Part shown: positions 1-5,946 of the stretch, piece after piece
Position numbering within the stretch: the stretch's first letter is position 1
How the letters are laid out: each line of letters begins with the position of its first letter
Assembly (NCBI GenBank): GCA_003228415.1
Contig: QIDL01000110.1
Span: forward strand, 1 to 7,745
Direction: 5' to 3'
DNA length: 7,745 nt
DNA from: Gammaproteobacteria bacterium
GTDB taxonomy: Bacteria > Pseudomonadota > Gammaproteobacteria > Pseudomonadales > Azotimanducaceae
The notes under the pieces: generated by a model
The model's database searches: none
What the model was told of the DNA's origin: nothing
The model's input: the letters and a program-made list of their open reading frames with translations, nothing else
Program-made: the position numbers and the translations under genes

Positions 1-254
1 GGAGCAACAAGACCGACGCCAGGGAAACCGTCGCCAACATGGTGGCAGATGCACGAGCGGGCAGACACCTGCAACCGGACAGCCCTGCGGTCGAATCCGC
101 CATCGCCTTCGTCACCCTGCGCCAGCCCCGGGTGGTGACCTACGATGACTGGCGGGAGATCGACGATGTCGAAGTCAGGAAAGGTCTCGAGAGCGACCGC
201 CCGAGAGTGAAATTTACCGACGTCGACGAGATGCTCCGGGTTTTGGAGCGCTGA
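1..254 (+). CDS. FprA-type ferredoxin/adrenodoxin-like NADP+ reductase, C-terminal end (5' partial)
   Basis: The reading frame is open from the window edge (first full codon at 3) to TGA at 252-254, about 83 codons, so this is only the last part of a protein that normally has about 450 residues. The first visible residues, SNKTDARETV, match the conserved 'G(T/S)NK.DA.ETV' segment of the adrenodoxin reductase/FprA family. The tail, with a W..IDD.E...G....RPRVKF..V.EML pattern, matches the family's C-terminal signature. These enzymes are FAD proteins that pass electrons between NADP(H) and a ferredoxin in the cytoplasm. The FAD and NADP Rossmann motifs lie upstream of the window, so cofactor binding cannot be checked here. 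An ATG at 39 is internal and not the start. The stop is one base from the next gene's ATG, so the two are probably co-translated. Confidence 0.82.
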   Translation, partial: SNKTDARETVANMVADARAGRHLQPDSPAVESAIAFVTLRQPRVVTYDDWREIDDVEVRKGLESDRPRVKFTDVDEMLRVLER

Positions 255-255
255 G

Positions 256-1026
256 ATGAGACTGGGTGCGTTGCTGGGACCGATTGCGGATCCGTCGGTG
301 GTGCGGGAACTTGCCGATCAGGCGCGTCGTTATGCCGGTGAAGGCTTTGACAGTCTGTGGTCAGCGCAGGCCATTGGCAGGGGGTTCATGATCACGGATC
401 CCTTCGTCGCCCTTAGCATCGCGGCGACGGTGACTGACACCGTGGAGATCGGCACGGCGGTTCTGCAGATTCCGCTCTATCATCCAATGGAGCTCGCGCA
501 CCGGGTTTTTTCATTGCAGCAGATCTGCGGGGATCGTCTAATACTCGGGGTCGGGGCCGGCTCGACAGAGCAGGACTTCGATGCCTTCGATAAGAATTAC
601 CAGGGGCGGTTCGAGAATTTCTCCCGCAACGTCGAAGATCTGCGGTCGATCTTCAGAACCGGCGGTCTTGGAGATTCCAATCTCTCCCCGTGGCCAGCCG
701 TAGCGGGGGGTCCACCGCTATTTCTCGGTTCCTGGGGTAACGGGGTGGCTCGCGCAGCGCGATCTTTCGATGGTTGGATTGCCTCGGCCAATTACCGCAC
801 GCCCGATGAGGTGGTGGCGGCGCTCGCCGGATACCGGGAAGCCGGTGACTGGCAGCAAGTTGTTGGCCGGGCCATCGTTTCCACGATTCAGCTAGTACCG
901 GGAATCGATCTTGGAGAGCTGAAGGCCAGACTCGACAAATTTCGTGACGCCGGGTTCGATGATGCCGTGGTCATGTTTTTACCTGGCGGGCCAGGTCCTC
1001 GGGAGATAAGACCGCTGCTGAGCTAG
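256..1026 (+). CDS. LLM-class (luciferase-like) flavin/F420-dependent oxidoreductase
   Basis: The 256-residue product shows the bacterial luciferase-like TIM-barrel pattern. An N-terminal strand is followed by 'ITDPFVALSIAATVTD' (46-61), 'IGTAVLQIPLYHP' (65-77) and the cofactor-binding 'RLILGVGAGS' (94-103), then 'PPLFLGSWGNG' (153-163) and a C-terminal 'AGFDDAVV' strand (232-239). The family oxidises or reduces small organic substrates using FMN or F420. The substrate cannot be read from the sequence, nor can the cofactor be decided. At 256 residues it is shorter than the usual ~290-340, but all core strands appear present. The ATG at 256 follows the preceding TGA by one base, with GGAG at 245-248 seven bases upstream, so translational coupling to the reductase gene is likely and that reductase could supply reducing power. 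The stop (1024-1026) lies about 17 bases from the breakpoint of the aldo/keto reductase remnant, so a trimmed C-terminus is possible, although the end looks natural. Confidence 0.85.
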   Translation: MRLGALLGPIADPSVVRELADQARRYAGEGFDSLWSAQAIGRGFMITDPFVALSIAATVTDTVEIGTAVLQIPLYHPMELAHRVFSLQQICGDRLILGVGAGSTEQDFDAFDKNYQGRFENFSRNVEDLRSIFRTGGLGDSNLSPWPAVAGGPPLFLGSWGNGVARAARSFDGWIASANYRTPDEVVAALAGYREAGDWQQVVGRAIVSTIQLVPGIDLGELKARLDKFRDAGFDDAVVMFLPGGPGPREIRPLLS

Positions 1027-1042
1027 GGAACCTTGCCCGCTC

Positions 1043-1141
1043 CGATTCAGCAGGATCGGCTTCTCCATAGGCTTGTGACATACCCATGCAGCCGAGACCG
1101 ATGGTGCTCACTTCGAGTTCTCCAAGTCTGGCCGTTTTCAT
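1043..1141 (-). pseudogene. aldo/keto reductase, N-terminal remnant
   Basis: On the minus strand an ATG at 1141-1139 starts MKTARLGELEVSTIGLGCMG followed by MSQAYGEADPAES, the typical first strand and turn of an aldo/keto reductase ('LG.sglevS.iGLGcMgMS..YG..d..eS'). Family proteins are about 330 residues and continue with 'I.tih.AL..Gv...DTAd.YG'. Here homology stops after about 33 codons, near 1043. The frame then reads antisense to the end of the LLM gene and terminates at 971-973. The catalytic Asp, Tyr, Lys and His of the family are all absent, so no enzyme can be made. A good ribosome binding site remains (complement of 1148-1153), which suggests a recently broken gene. It points away from the MFS gene, so the two were probably a divergent pair before the 3' part was lost or replaced by the FprA-LLM block. 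Confidence 0.8.
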
Positions 1142-1147
1142 GCTGGT

Positions 1148-1153
1148 CTCCTT
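1148..1153 (-). promoter_or_regulatory. Shine-Dalgarno site of the aldo/keto reductase remnant
   Basis: The minus strand reads AAGGAG here, six bases before the ATG at 1141. This fixes the original start of the truncated gene and argues against the longer open frame that begins at 1225. Confidence 0.7.
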
Positions 1154-1228
1154 ATCGTGCTCAACAACCGGGAGGTCGGTGGCATCGTGATAAACTGGTA
1201 AGTTTCGCCGAGGAGAATCAACCAAACC

Positions 1229-2545
1229 GTGGCCGACCGCAACATTTCCAGAGCACTGAGCTACCCCGACTTTCGCTGGCTCTGGGTCGGCAGCCTGGGC
1301 TCCTCCTTTGCGATGAACATGCAGATCATCGCTCGTGGCTGGCTGGTATACACGCTGACTTCTTCTGCTATGGATCTGGCCTGGGTGACGCTCTCATTCA
1401 TGATTCCCACCGTTGCCTTTTCGTTACTCGGAGGCGTGCTGGCCGATCGGCTGCCGAAAAAAATCATCATCACCAGCGCCCAGACACTCAACTGCATCGC
1501 AACCGTCATCATGGGGTTCATCATCTTCACAGACCGGGTGAATTTCTGGGACTTCATCTGGTTTGGATTCTTCAACGGGACGGTGCTGGCTCTCTCCATG
1601 CCAGCCCGGCAGGCCTTCGTTCCAGAGTTGATCCCGGAGCGGCTGATCTTTACTGCCATGGCGCTCAACACCACCAGTTGGAACCTGTCGCGGATTCTTG
1701 GACCAGCCCTGGCCGGTTTCCTGATCGCCTGGGTGGCTGCCGGAGACACCAGTTCCACCTACGGTGTCGGTGTCGTCTATTTCATGATCGCCGTTCTCTA
1801 TTTCATCTCGGCAGTTACCATGATGATGGTCAGCAGGAAGGGGATCAGCGAGCAGGCCGCCGCCCAGAAGAGTGCGCTCACCGACATGGCGGACGGGTTA
1901 CGCTACGTGTGGGGCAACCCCCCGGTGCTGGGGCTGATCCTGTTATCCATCGTGCCGTTCATTTTTGGCATGCCGTTGAATACTTTGTTACCCGCATTCA
2001 ATGAGGACATACTTTCCGGTGGACCGCAGGATCTGGGCCTGCTGATGTCCGCCATGGGGGGCGGCGCCATCGTCGGATCTCTCATGCTTGCCTGGATCGG
2101 CGAGATCCGCCACAAGGCGGCCTGGTTGATTGGTACCTGCGTGGGCTGGGGTGCTTTCACTTCGGCATTTGGATTGGCTGCCACGGTTCCGCTGGCGGCC
2201 GTTCTCGTTGGCTTCATCGGCTTCGTCAGCGCCTGGAACATGTCTCTGAATCGAGGCTTGTTGCAGATGCAGGTGGATCACCACATGCGTGGCCGGATCA
2301 TGAGCATTGACATGATGTCACATGGGCTGATGCCGCTCGGAGTGATTCCCATCAGCCTGATCGCCGAAGCCTACGATGTGGCGGTTGCGCTGGTGGTGGC
2401 CGGTATTGCTTTTGCGATCGCGGTAACGCTGCTGGCGGTGTTTTCCACCTCCGTTCGCAGGGTGGACGAGGAAATGCCCGCTTTCAACCGCTCAGCAAAG
2501 GCGCTCAGTGGTGCTGTCGAACAGGTGCAGAGCGAATCAAGGTAA
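1229..2545 (+). CDS. MFS transporter, MFS_3/EntS-like exporter family
   Basis: A complete 438-residue major facilitator superfamily protein of the inner membrane, probably a proton-driven exporter. The N-terminus 'YPDFRWLWVGSLGSS' and 'QIIARGWLVYTLT' (about 12-44) is typical of the EntS/MFS_3 group. Then come the loop 2-3 signature 'GGVLADRLPKK' (68-78), 'PARQAFVPELIPE' (125-137), and 'HHMRGRIMSI' (351-360) in the C-terminal half. Hydrophobic stretches fit about 12 helices, with a polar central loop around 202-228 and a polar C-terminal tail after 408. The substrate is not identifiable. The start is GTG, the only start codon after the in-frame TAA at 1199-1201. GAGGAG at 1210-1215 is 13 bases upstream, longer than ideal. 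It was probably transcribed divergently from the aldo/keto reductase. An extended -10-like TGATAAACT lies at 1188-1196, but no matching -35 box is seen. Confidence 0.93.
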   Translation: MADRNISRALSYPDFRWLWVGSLGSSFAMNMQIIARGWLVYTLTSSAMDLAWVTLSFMIPTVAFSLLGGVLADRLPKKIIITSAQTLNCIATVIMGFIIFTDRVNFWDFIWFGFFNGTVLALSMPARQAFVPELIPERLIFTAMALNTTSWNLSRILGPALAGFLIAWVAAGDTSSTYGVGVVYFMIAVLYFISAVTMMMVSRKGISEQAAAQKSALTDMADGLRYVWGNPPVLGLILLSIVPFIFGMPLNTLLPAFNEDILSGGPQDLGLLMSAMGGGAIVGSLMLAWIGEIRHKAAWLIGTCVGWGAFTSAFGLAATVPLAAVLVGFIGFVSAWNMSLNRGLLQMQVDHHMRGRIMSIDMMSHGLMPLGVIPISLIAEAYDVAVALVVAGIAFAIAVTLLAVFSTSVRRVDEEMPAFNRSAKALSGAVEQVQSESR

Positions 2546-2658
2546 GTACCGGTTTCGGGTTTGACGACAGCGAGTACCGCTACCGGGTGCCGCTCCCGGA
2601 TTCTGTCGGGTTGCGACCGGCTGGTTTAGCGGGCCGATGCTGTGGTAGAACGTTGTCT

Positions 2659-3195
2659 ATGAAAGTGATGATTGAGTCAGTGAAGGCGCCGGGTATGTTC
2701 CTGGGATGCGGGCTTGTGCTGTCGCTGCTCGCCGCGCCGTTGCTGGCCGTCGGCCAGGAGATATTCAGGACCGAAGACGAAAACGGCGTGGTGAGCTTCT
2801 CCGATGTCGCGACTGATGGCGCCGAGGTGATGACGCTGCCGGTAGCTCCAGTGACCGCTGATGCCGTGGAAACCCAGCAGCGCATGATCGATCAGCAACT
2901 GATGGTAGCGAAGGCACTGGAAGAGTCACGTCTTGCGCGCCAGGAAGCTCGCACCAATCGACTACAGGCGCTCGCTGCCACCCAACCCCGCACGATCTAC
3001 TACCGTGAGGAGGATCAATACGGCTACTTTGGCGGCTATTCATACTACGGCCCATACTGGGACCATTACCCTGGATTCGACAGACCAGGCCATCCGGGAG
3101 TCGGTCCGCCACATCCAAGTCAGCCCATCAACCCTCCGCATGGACCACCAGGCAAACCACCGAGCGTGCCGGTTCCACTGCCACCTCTGAATTAG
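2659..3195 (+). CDS. secreted DUF4124-domain protein with Tyr- and Pro-rich tail
   Basis: From the ATG at 2659 the product has 178 residues. It starts with two lysines in the n-region, then a hydrophobic core (about 14-30, rich in L, A and V) and a likely signal peptidase I site at AVG|QE near residue 32. The mature start 'EIFRTEDENGVVSFSD' (34-49) is the DUF4124 pattern (aromatic-x-x-x-D-x-x-G-x-x-x-F/Y-S-D) found in many gammaproteobacterial periplasmic proteins of unknown function. A charged helical stretch with Q, E, R and A follows (about 70-105), then a Tyr/Gly-rich segment (about 115-137) and a Pro/His/Gly-rich tail to the end. The start is uncertain: ATG at 2695 has GAAGG eight bases upstream but leaves no basic n-region; GTG at 2680 is intermediate; the ATG at 2587 adds residues without signal character. 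Its function is unknown. Confidence 0.78.
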   Translation: MKVMIESVKAPGMFLGCGLVLSLLAAPLLAVGQEIFRTEDENGVVSFSDVATDGAEVMTLPVAPVTADAVETQQRMIDQQLMVAKALEESRLARQEARTNRLQALAATQPRTIYYREEDQYGYFGGYSYYGPYWDHYPGFDRPGHPGVGPPHPSQPINPPHGPPGKPPSVPVPLPPLN

Positions 3196-3213
3196 GCAGC
3201 CTGTGTCCTGTCC

Positions 3214-3245
3214 GGCCGATTCGTAGATGTCGACAACAATCGGCC
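3214..3245 (+). promoter_or_regulatory. inverted repeat enclosing the phosphoesterase start codon
   Basis: GGCCGATT (3214-3221) and AATCGGCC (3238-3245) are perfect 8-bp reverse complements with a 16-base spacer. The ATG at 3227 lies in the spacer. In mRNA this could form a hairpin that presents the start codon in its loop. The right arm is also coding (codons for I-G-L), so chance is possible. No regulator is known for this site. Confidence 0.35.
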
Positions 3246-3826
3246 TGATTTCCGATACCCACATCCCGGAAGCGCGGTCCTCGCTCTGGCCGCAGGTCTA
3301 TGAGGCATTTGCCGATGTTGACATGATCTTCCATGCGGGAGACATTCATGAGCTGTTCGTGTTGGATGAGCTCGAAAAGCTGGCACCCGTCTATGCCGCG
3401 CGAGGTAACGGGGAAGACGGTAGCGCCGGCCGGCCGGTGCAGCCGGAGGACGCTCGTGTGCGTTACGCGTGGCTACTCGAGATAGAAGGATTGTGGATTG
3501 GGCTGACCCACTATGTGCCGGTCCCGGAACGGCCGCCTAATTTCACCCTGGAACGTTGGATCGAGCGGTTCTTCCCCGAACGCAGACCGGATGTGATCGT
3601 CTCTGGTGATACGCATCGGGAGCAGATCGCCGAGGTTCAGGGTATCTACTGCGTGAATCCCGGTTCGCCCACCTACCCGCACAACTATGACACTCAGTAC
3701 GGGACCATCGGCTTCCTCACCATCGGCGCTGGCGAAGCGCATGCCAGTGTCCATCTCATCACCGAGGAGGGTACCGAACCGTTTAATTGGGAAGCCATCC
3801 CACCCTGGAAGTTACGGACAGGGTAG
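3227..3826 (+). CDS. YfcE/MJ0936-type metallophosphoesterase
   Basis: A 199-residue calcineurin-like phosphoesterase of the small YfcE/MJ0936 family, complete in length. These are cytoplasmic, Mn- or Ni-dependent phosphodiesterases tested mostly on artificial substrates; the physiological substrate is not known. Metal-ligand motifs appear in order: 'SDTH' (D10, H12), 'HAGDIH' (D39), 'ARGNGE' (N61), 'LTHY' (H95), 'SGDTHRE' (D128, H130) and the following 'VNPGSPT' (143-149). The oddity is D128, where most relatives have the first His of G-H-T-H. Asp can also bind metal, so activity is not excluded. The ATG at 3227 begins the first strand directly ('TTIGLISDTH'), as expected. No clear Shine-Dalgarno is present, and the start lies inside an 8-bp inverted repeat. 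It follows the DUF4124 gene after 31 bases and may be co-transcribed with it. It converges with the ACAD remnant, whose stop is 30 bases away. Confidence 0.9.
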   Translation: MSTTIGLISDTHIPEARSSLWPQVYEAFADVDMIFHAGDIHELFVLDELEKLAPVYAARGNGEDGSAGRPVQPEDARVRYAWLLEIEGLWIGLTHYVPVPERPPNFTLERWIERFFPERRPDVIVSGDTHREQIAEVQGIYCVNPGSPTYPHNYDTQYGTIGFLTIGAGEAHASVHLITEEGTEPFNWEAIPPWKLRTG

Positions 3827-3856
3827 ATCTCTACATCGCCATCGTGAGGCAGGACA

Positions 3857-4891
3857 CTAATCTTTAGGTAGTCCCAGAATCCGTTCGGCGATGATATTGC
3901 GTTGAATGTTCGGTGTGCCACCACCGATCACCACGTTTGGCCAGTTGAGCGAGGCCTTGGCCCAACTGCCACCGTCCACCGCTTCATCGCCTCCCCTGAG
4001 TTGCAATCCAGCCTGGCCGGTGAGTGCAACAGCGAAATCGTCCATCTCGATTTCCAGACTCGCTCGGTGCAGCTTGTTCACCGATGTTTCGCTGGTCAGT
4101 GGTTCGCCTTTGAGCTGCTTGGTGAGGTAGCGCAGGCCGTTGTATTTCATGGCCGCGATTTTTGCCTCGAACATGGCGATCGTGCGTCGTACCCGGGGAT
4201 CTTTCGCGGCCGGTCGCCCCTGAATGTTCGTCTTCTTCACCAGTTCTTTGAGCGTGTCGAGTTTCCCGAACATGTGGGTGACCTCGCCGATGCTGGATCG
4301 CTCGTTGGCGAGCGCCGAGACGGTCACCTTCCAGCCATCGCCTTCTTCACCCAGCCGATTTTCCATGGGTACCCGGACATCGGTAAAGAAGACTTCCGCA
4401 AAGTGTCTGTCGCTGGCCATGTTTTCGATGGGTCGGACTTCGATGCCTGGTGCATCCATGGGCACCAGCAGGCAGGTAATGCCCTGATGCTTCACTGCCA
4501 CATCGAAGCGGGTCCGGGTCAGCAGGATGATCCATTGAGCGAACGCCGCACCCGTGGTCCAGATCTTCTGACCGTTGACCACATACTCATCGCCTTCCAA
4601 GACTGCCTTGCACTGAATGGAGGCAAGATCGGATCCGTGGTTCGGCTCCGAGTAGCCCGTGCACCAGACCACCTTGCTGTCGAGTATGTCCGGGATGAAC
4701 TTTTTCTTCTGCGCCCGGGTACCGTACTGCATGATGCCGGGGCCGACCCAGGCCAGCCCCATGAAGGAAGTCCCCAGCGGCGGCGCCCTGGCCAGCGCCA
4801 TTTCTTCTTTGAGGATGGTCTGTTCGATGATGCCGCCATCACTACCGCCGAACTCCTTCGGCCAGGAGAAACCGACCCAGCCTCTGGCGCC
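3857..4891 (-). pseudogene. acyl-CoA dehydrogenase (FadE-like), N-terminus missing
   Basis: About 343 codons of a flavin-dependent acyl-CoA dehydrogenase, beginning abruptly at 'ARGWVGFSWPKEFGG' and ending with TAG at 3857-3859 after 'NIIAERILGLPKD'. The roughly 50-60 residue N-terminal helical start is absent. The frame stays open to 5056, but that stretch is antisense-like noise over the neighbouring ACAD. Domains seen: middle beta domain with 'CTGYSEPNHGSDLAS' (4660-4618 region), 'YVVNGQKIWTTGA', and the C-terminal helical domain. A Glu in 'LANERSSIG' (codon 4303-4301) sits where isovaleryl- and long-chain ACADs carry the catalytic base, while the short/medium-chain 'YEGT' site reads 'GGGT'. 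This profile resembles one subunit of heteromeric FadE pairs in steroid side-chain degradation; that is inference. With no start codon or ribosome binding site in frame before the conserved part, it is probably not expressed as an enzyme, unless the junction is an assembly error. Confidence 0.85.
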
Positions 4892-5925
4892 CACTTGGAG
4901 CGCTTGAGATAGAGCTGCACGTCGTACTCCGCCGTGAAGCCAATGGCGCCGTGCAATCCGACCCCATCGATACCGAGCCTGGCGAAGGCATCGGAGGCAT
5001 AACCCTTGGCCAGCGAAATGGCGCCAGGTAACTCGAGCGGCGCGTCGTCCACACACCAGGCGGCGTAGTAGAGGAGCGAGGTGAACGATTCCACGTCCAC
5101 GTAGGCATCCGCCAATCGATGCTTCACGCCCTGATACTGGCCGATGGGTTTGCCGAACTGGATACGTTCCTTGGCGTACTCGCTGGTCATGTTGAGAGCC
5201 GCTTCTGCAGCGCCCACCATTTCTGCGGTAACCGCCACCGCGCCGAGATCGGTGAGGTAGGCGAGATCCGCTGTGCTTATCGGGAGAACGTATTCGGTAG
5301 GCAGAGTTATATCGGTCAGGGTCACGCTGCCGCTGGGCTTGGTCTTATCCAGCGTTGGCTGCCTGGTTACAGAAACCTGCTCCCTGGTGACGGCTGCCAG
5401 TCCCAGCTCACCGTCCAGGCGAACCGCCAACAGGTAGTACCGGGCGGCCATCGCGTCGGCGACGAACGGCTTGGTTCCGCTGATGTGGACCTCTTCACCC
5501 TGCAGGGTAGCGGTCAAGGTCACAGCATCGGGATGTATCCAGTTGGCCTCGTCATACAGAGCGACGGTACAGATTTCGCCCCGAGCCATCATCGGCAGCC
5601 ACTCGGCTTTCTGCTGGTCGTTGCCGCAGCGCAGAATGGCTGCGGCAGACAGAGCCTGCGAAGTTATCGGCAGGGGGCTCAAGCCCCGGGCGGTTTCCTC
5701 GAGCACCACGGTGAGGTCGATCCACTTGAGACCGATGCCGCCGAACGATTCGGGAATGATCAACCCCACCCAGCCAAGGTCGACCACCTGCTGCTAGAGG
5801 TCGGCATCGAAGCCATTGTCGCTGGCAGCGATTTCACGAACTTTCGGCAGGGTACAGGTCTCCCGCATGAAGCGGGCGACCTGATCCCGGAGCAGATTCT
5901 GCTCCTCGGTGAAGCCAAAGTTCAT
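4888..5925 (-). pseudogene. acyl-CoA dehydrogenase (FadE-like), nonsense codon and C-terminal truncation
   Basis: The gene starts at ATG 5925-5923 with AGGAAG seven bases upstream and reads MNFGFTEEQNLLRDQVARFM, the classic ACAD N-terminus. At codon 44 (5796-5794) there is a TAG. The same frame continues without any gap as 'QQVVDLGWVGLIIPESFGG', where ACADs usually read 'LWQQ', so a TGG-to-TAG change explains it. The ACAD continues through 'EMVGAAEAALNMTSEYAKER', the FAD-binding 'IQFGKPIGQYQ' and 'LHGAIGFTAEYD', then breaks at 'LKRSKWA' near 4890. The final helix region with the 'EGT..IQR' motif is missing. After this point the frame runs out of phase through the next ACAD to a stop at 4519. 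No 'ER' catalytic Glu is seen at the isovaleryl-type position. It follows the SDR by 21 bases, so it belonged to that operon. A GTG at 5787 could restart translation but lacks good ribosome binding sequence. Confidence 0.87.
5794..5796 (-). other. in-frame amber codon (TAG) in the acyl-CoA dehydrogenase
   Basis: The plus strand reads CTA, giving TAG on the minus strand at codon 44 counted from ATG 5925. ACAD homology is continuous on both sides in the same frame, so this is a point change and not a frameshift. The context '...FDADL-stop-QQVVDLGW' fits loss of a tryptophan codon. Confidence 0.85.
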
Positions 5926-5932
5926 CGCTCTG

Positions 5933-5938
5933 CTTCCT
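5933..5938 (-). promoter_or_regulatory. Shine-Dalgarno site that sets the acyl-CoA dehydrogenase start
   Basis: The minus strand reads AGGAAG, seven bases before ATG 5925, inside the 21-base gap after the SDR stop codon. It supports 5925, and not the later GTG at 5787, as the original start. Confidence 0.65.
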
Positions 5939-5946
5939 GGCCGAAT

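Noticed and set aside
1042..1059. Small CCGAT/ATCGG hairpin after the LLM gene as a terminator
   Set aside because: It has a five-base stem without a T-run and lies in the coding part of the aldo/keto reductase remnant.
1033..2004. Long plus-strand open frame of 323 residues overlapping the MFS gene
   Set aside because: Its translation is rich in R, H and C without any family signature, and it lies in another frame of a clear MFS transporter.
2561..2566. TTGACG as a -35 box for the DUF4124 gene
   Set aside because: No -10-like hexamer occurs at 16-18 bases downstream.
2583..2599. Hairpin CCGGG/CCCGG after the MFS gene as a terminator
   Set aside because: The stem is only five pairs and no T-run follows.
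2695..2745. Lipoprotein signal around 'FLGC' in the DUF4124 protein
   Set aside because: The Cys lies before the hydrophobic core and the -3/-2 residues do not match a lipobox; a normal signal peptide fits better.
4519..4887. Extension of the first ACAD frame beyond the junction as a novel C-terminal domain
   Set aside because: This Ser/Arg-rich stretch is the out-of-frame reading of the second ACAD, which has strong homology in the other frame.
3902..4912. 336-residue plus-strand open frame
   Set aside because: It is antisense to the ACAD C-terminal region and shows no recognisable domain.
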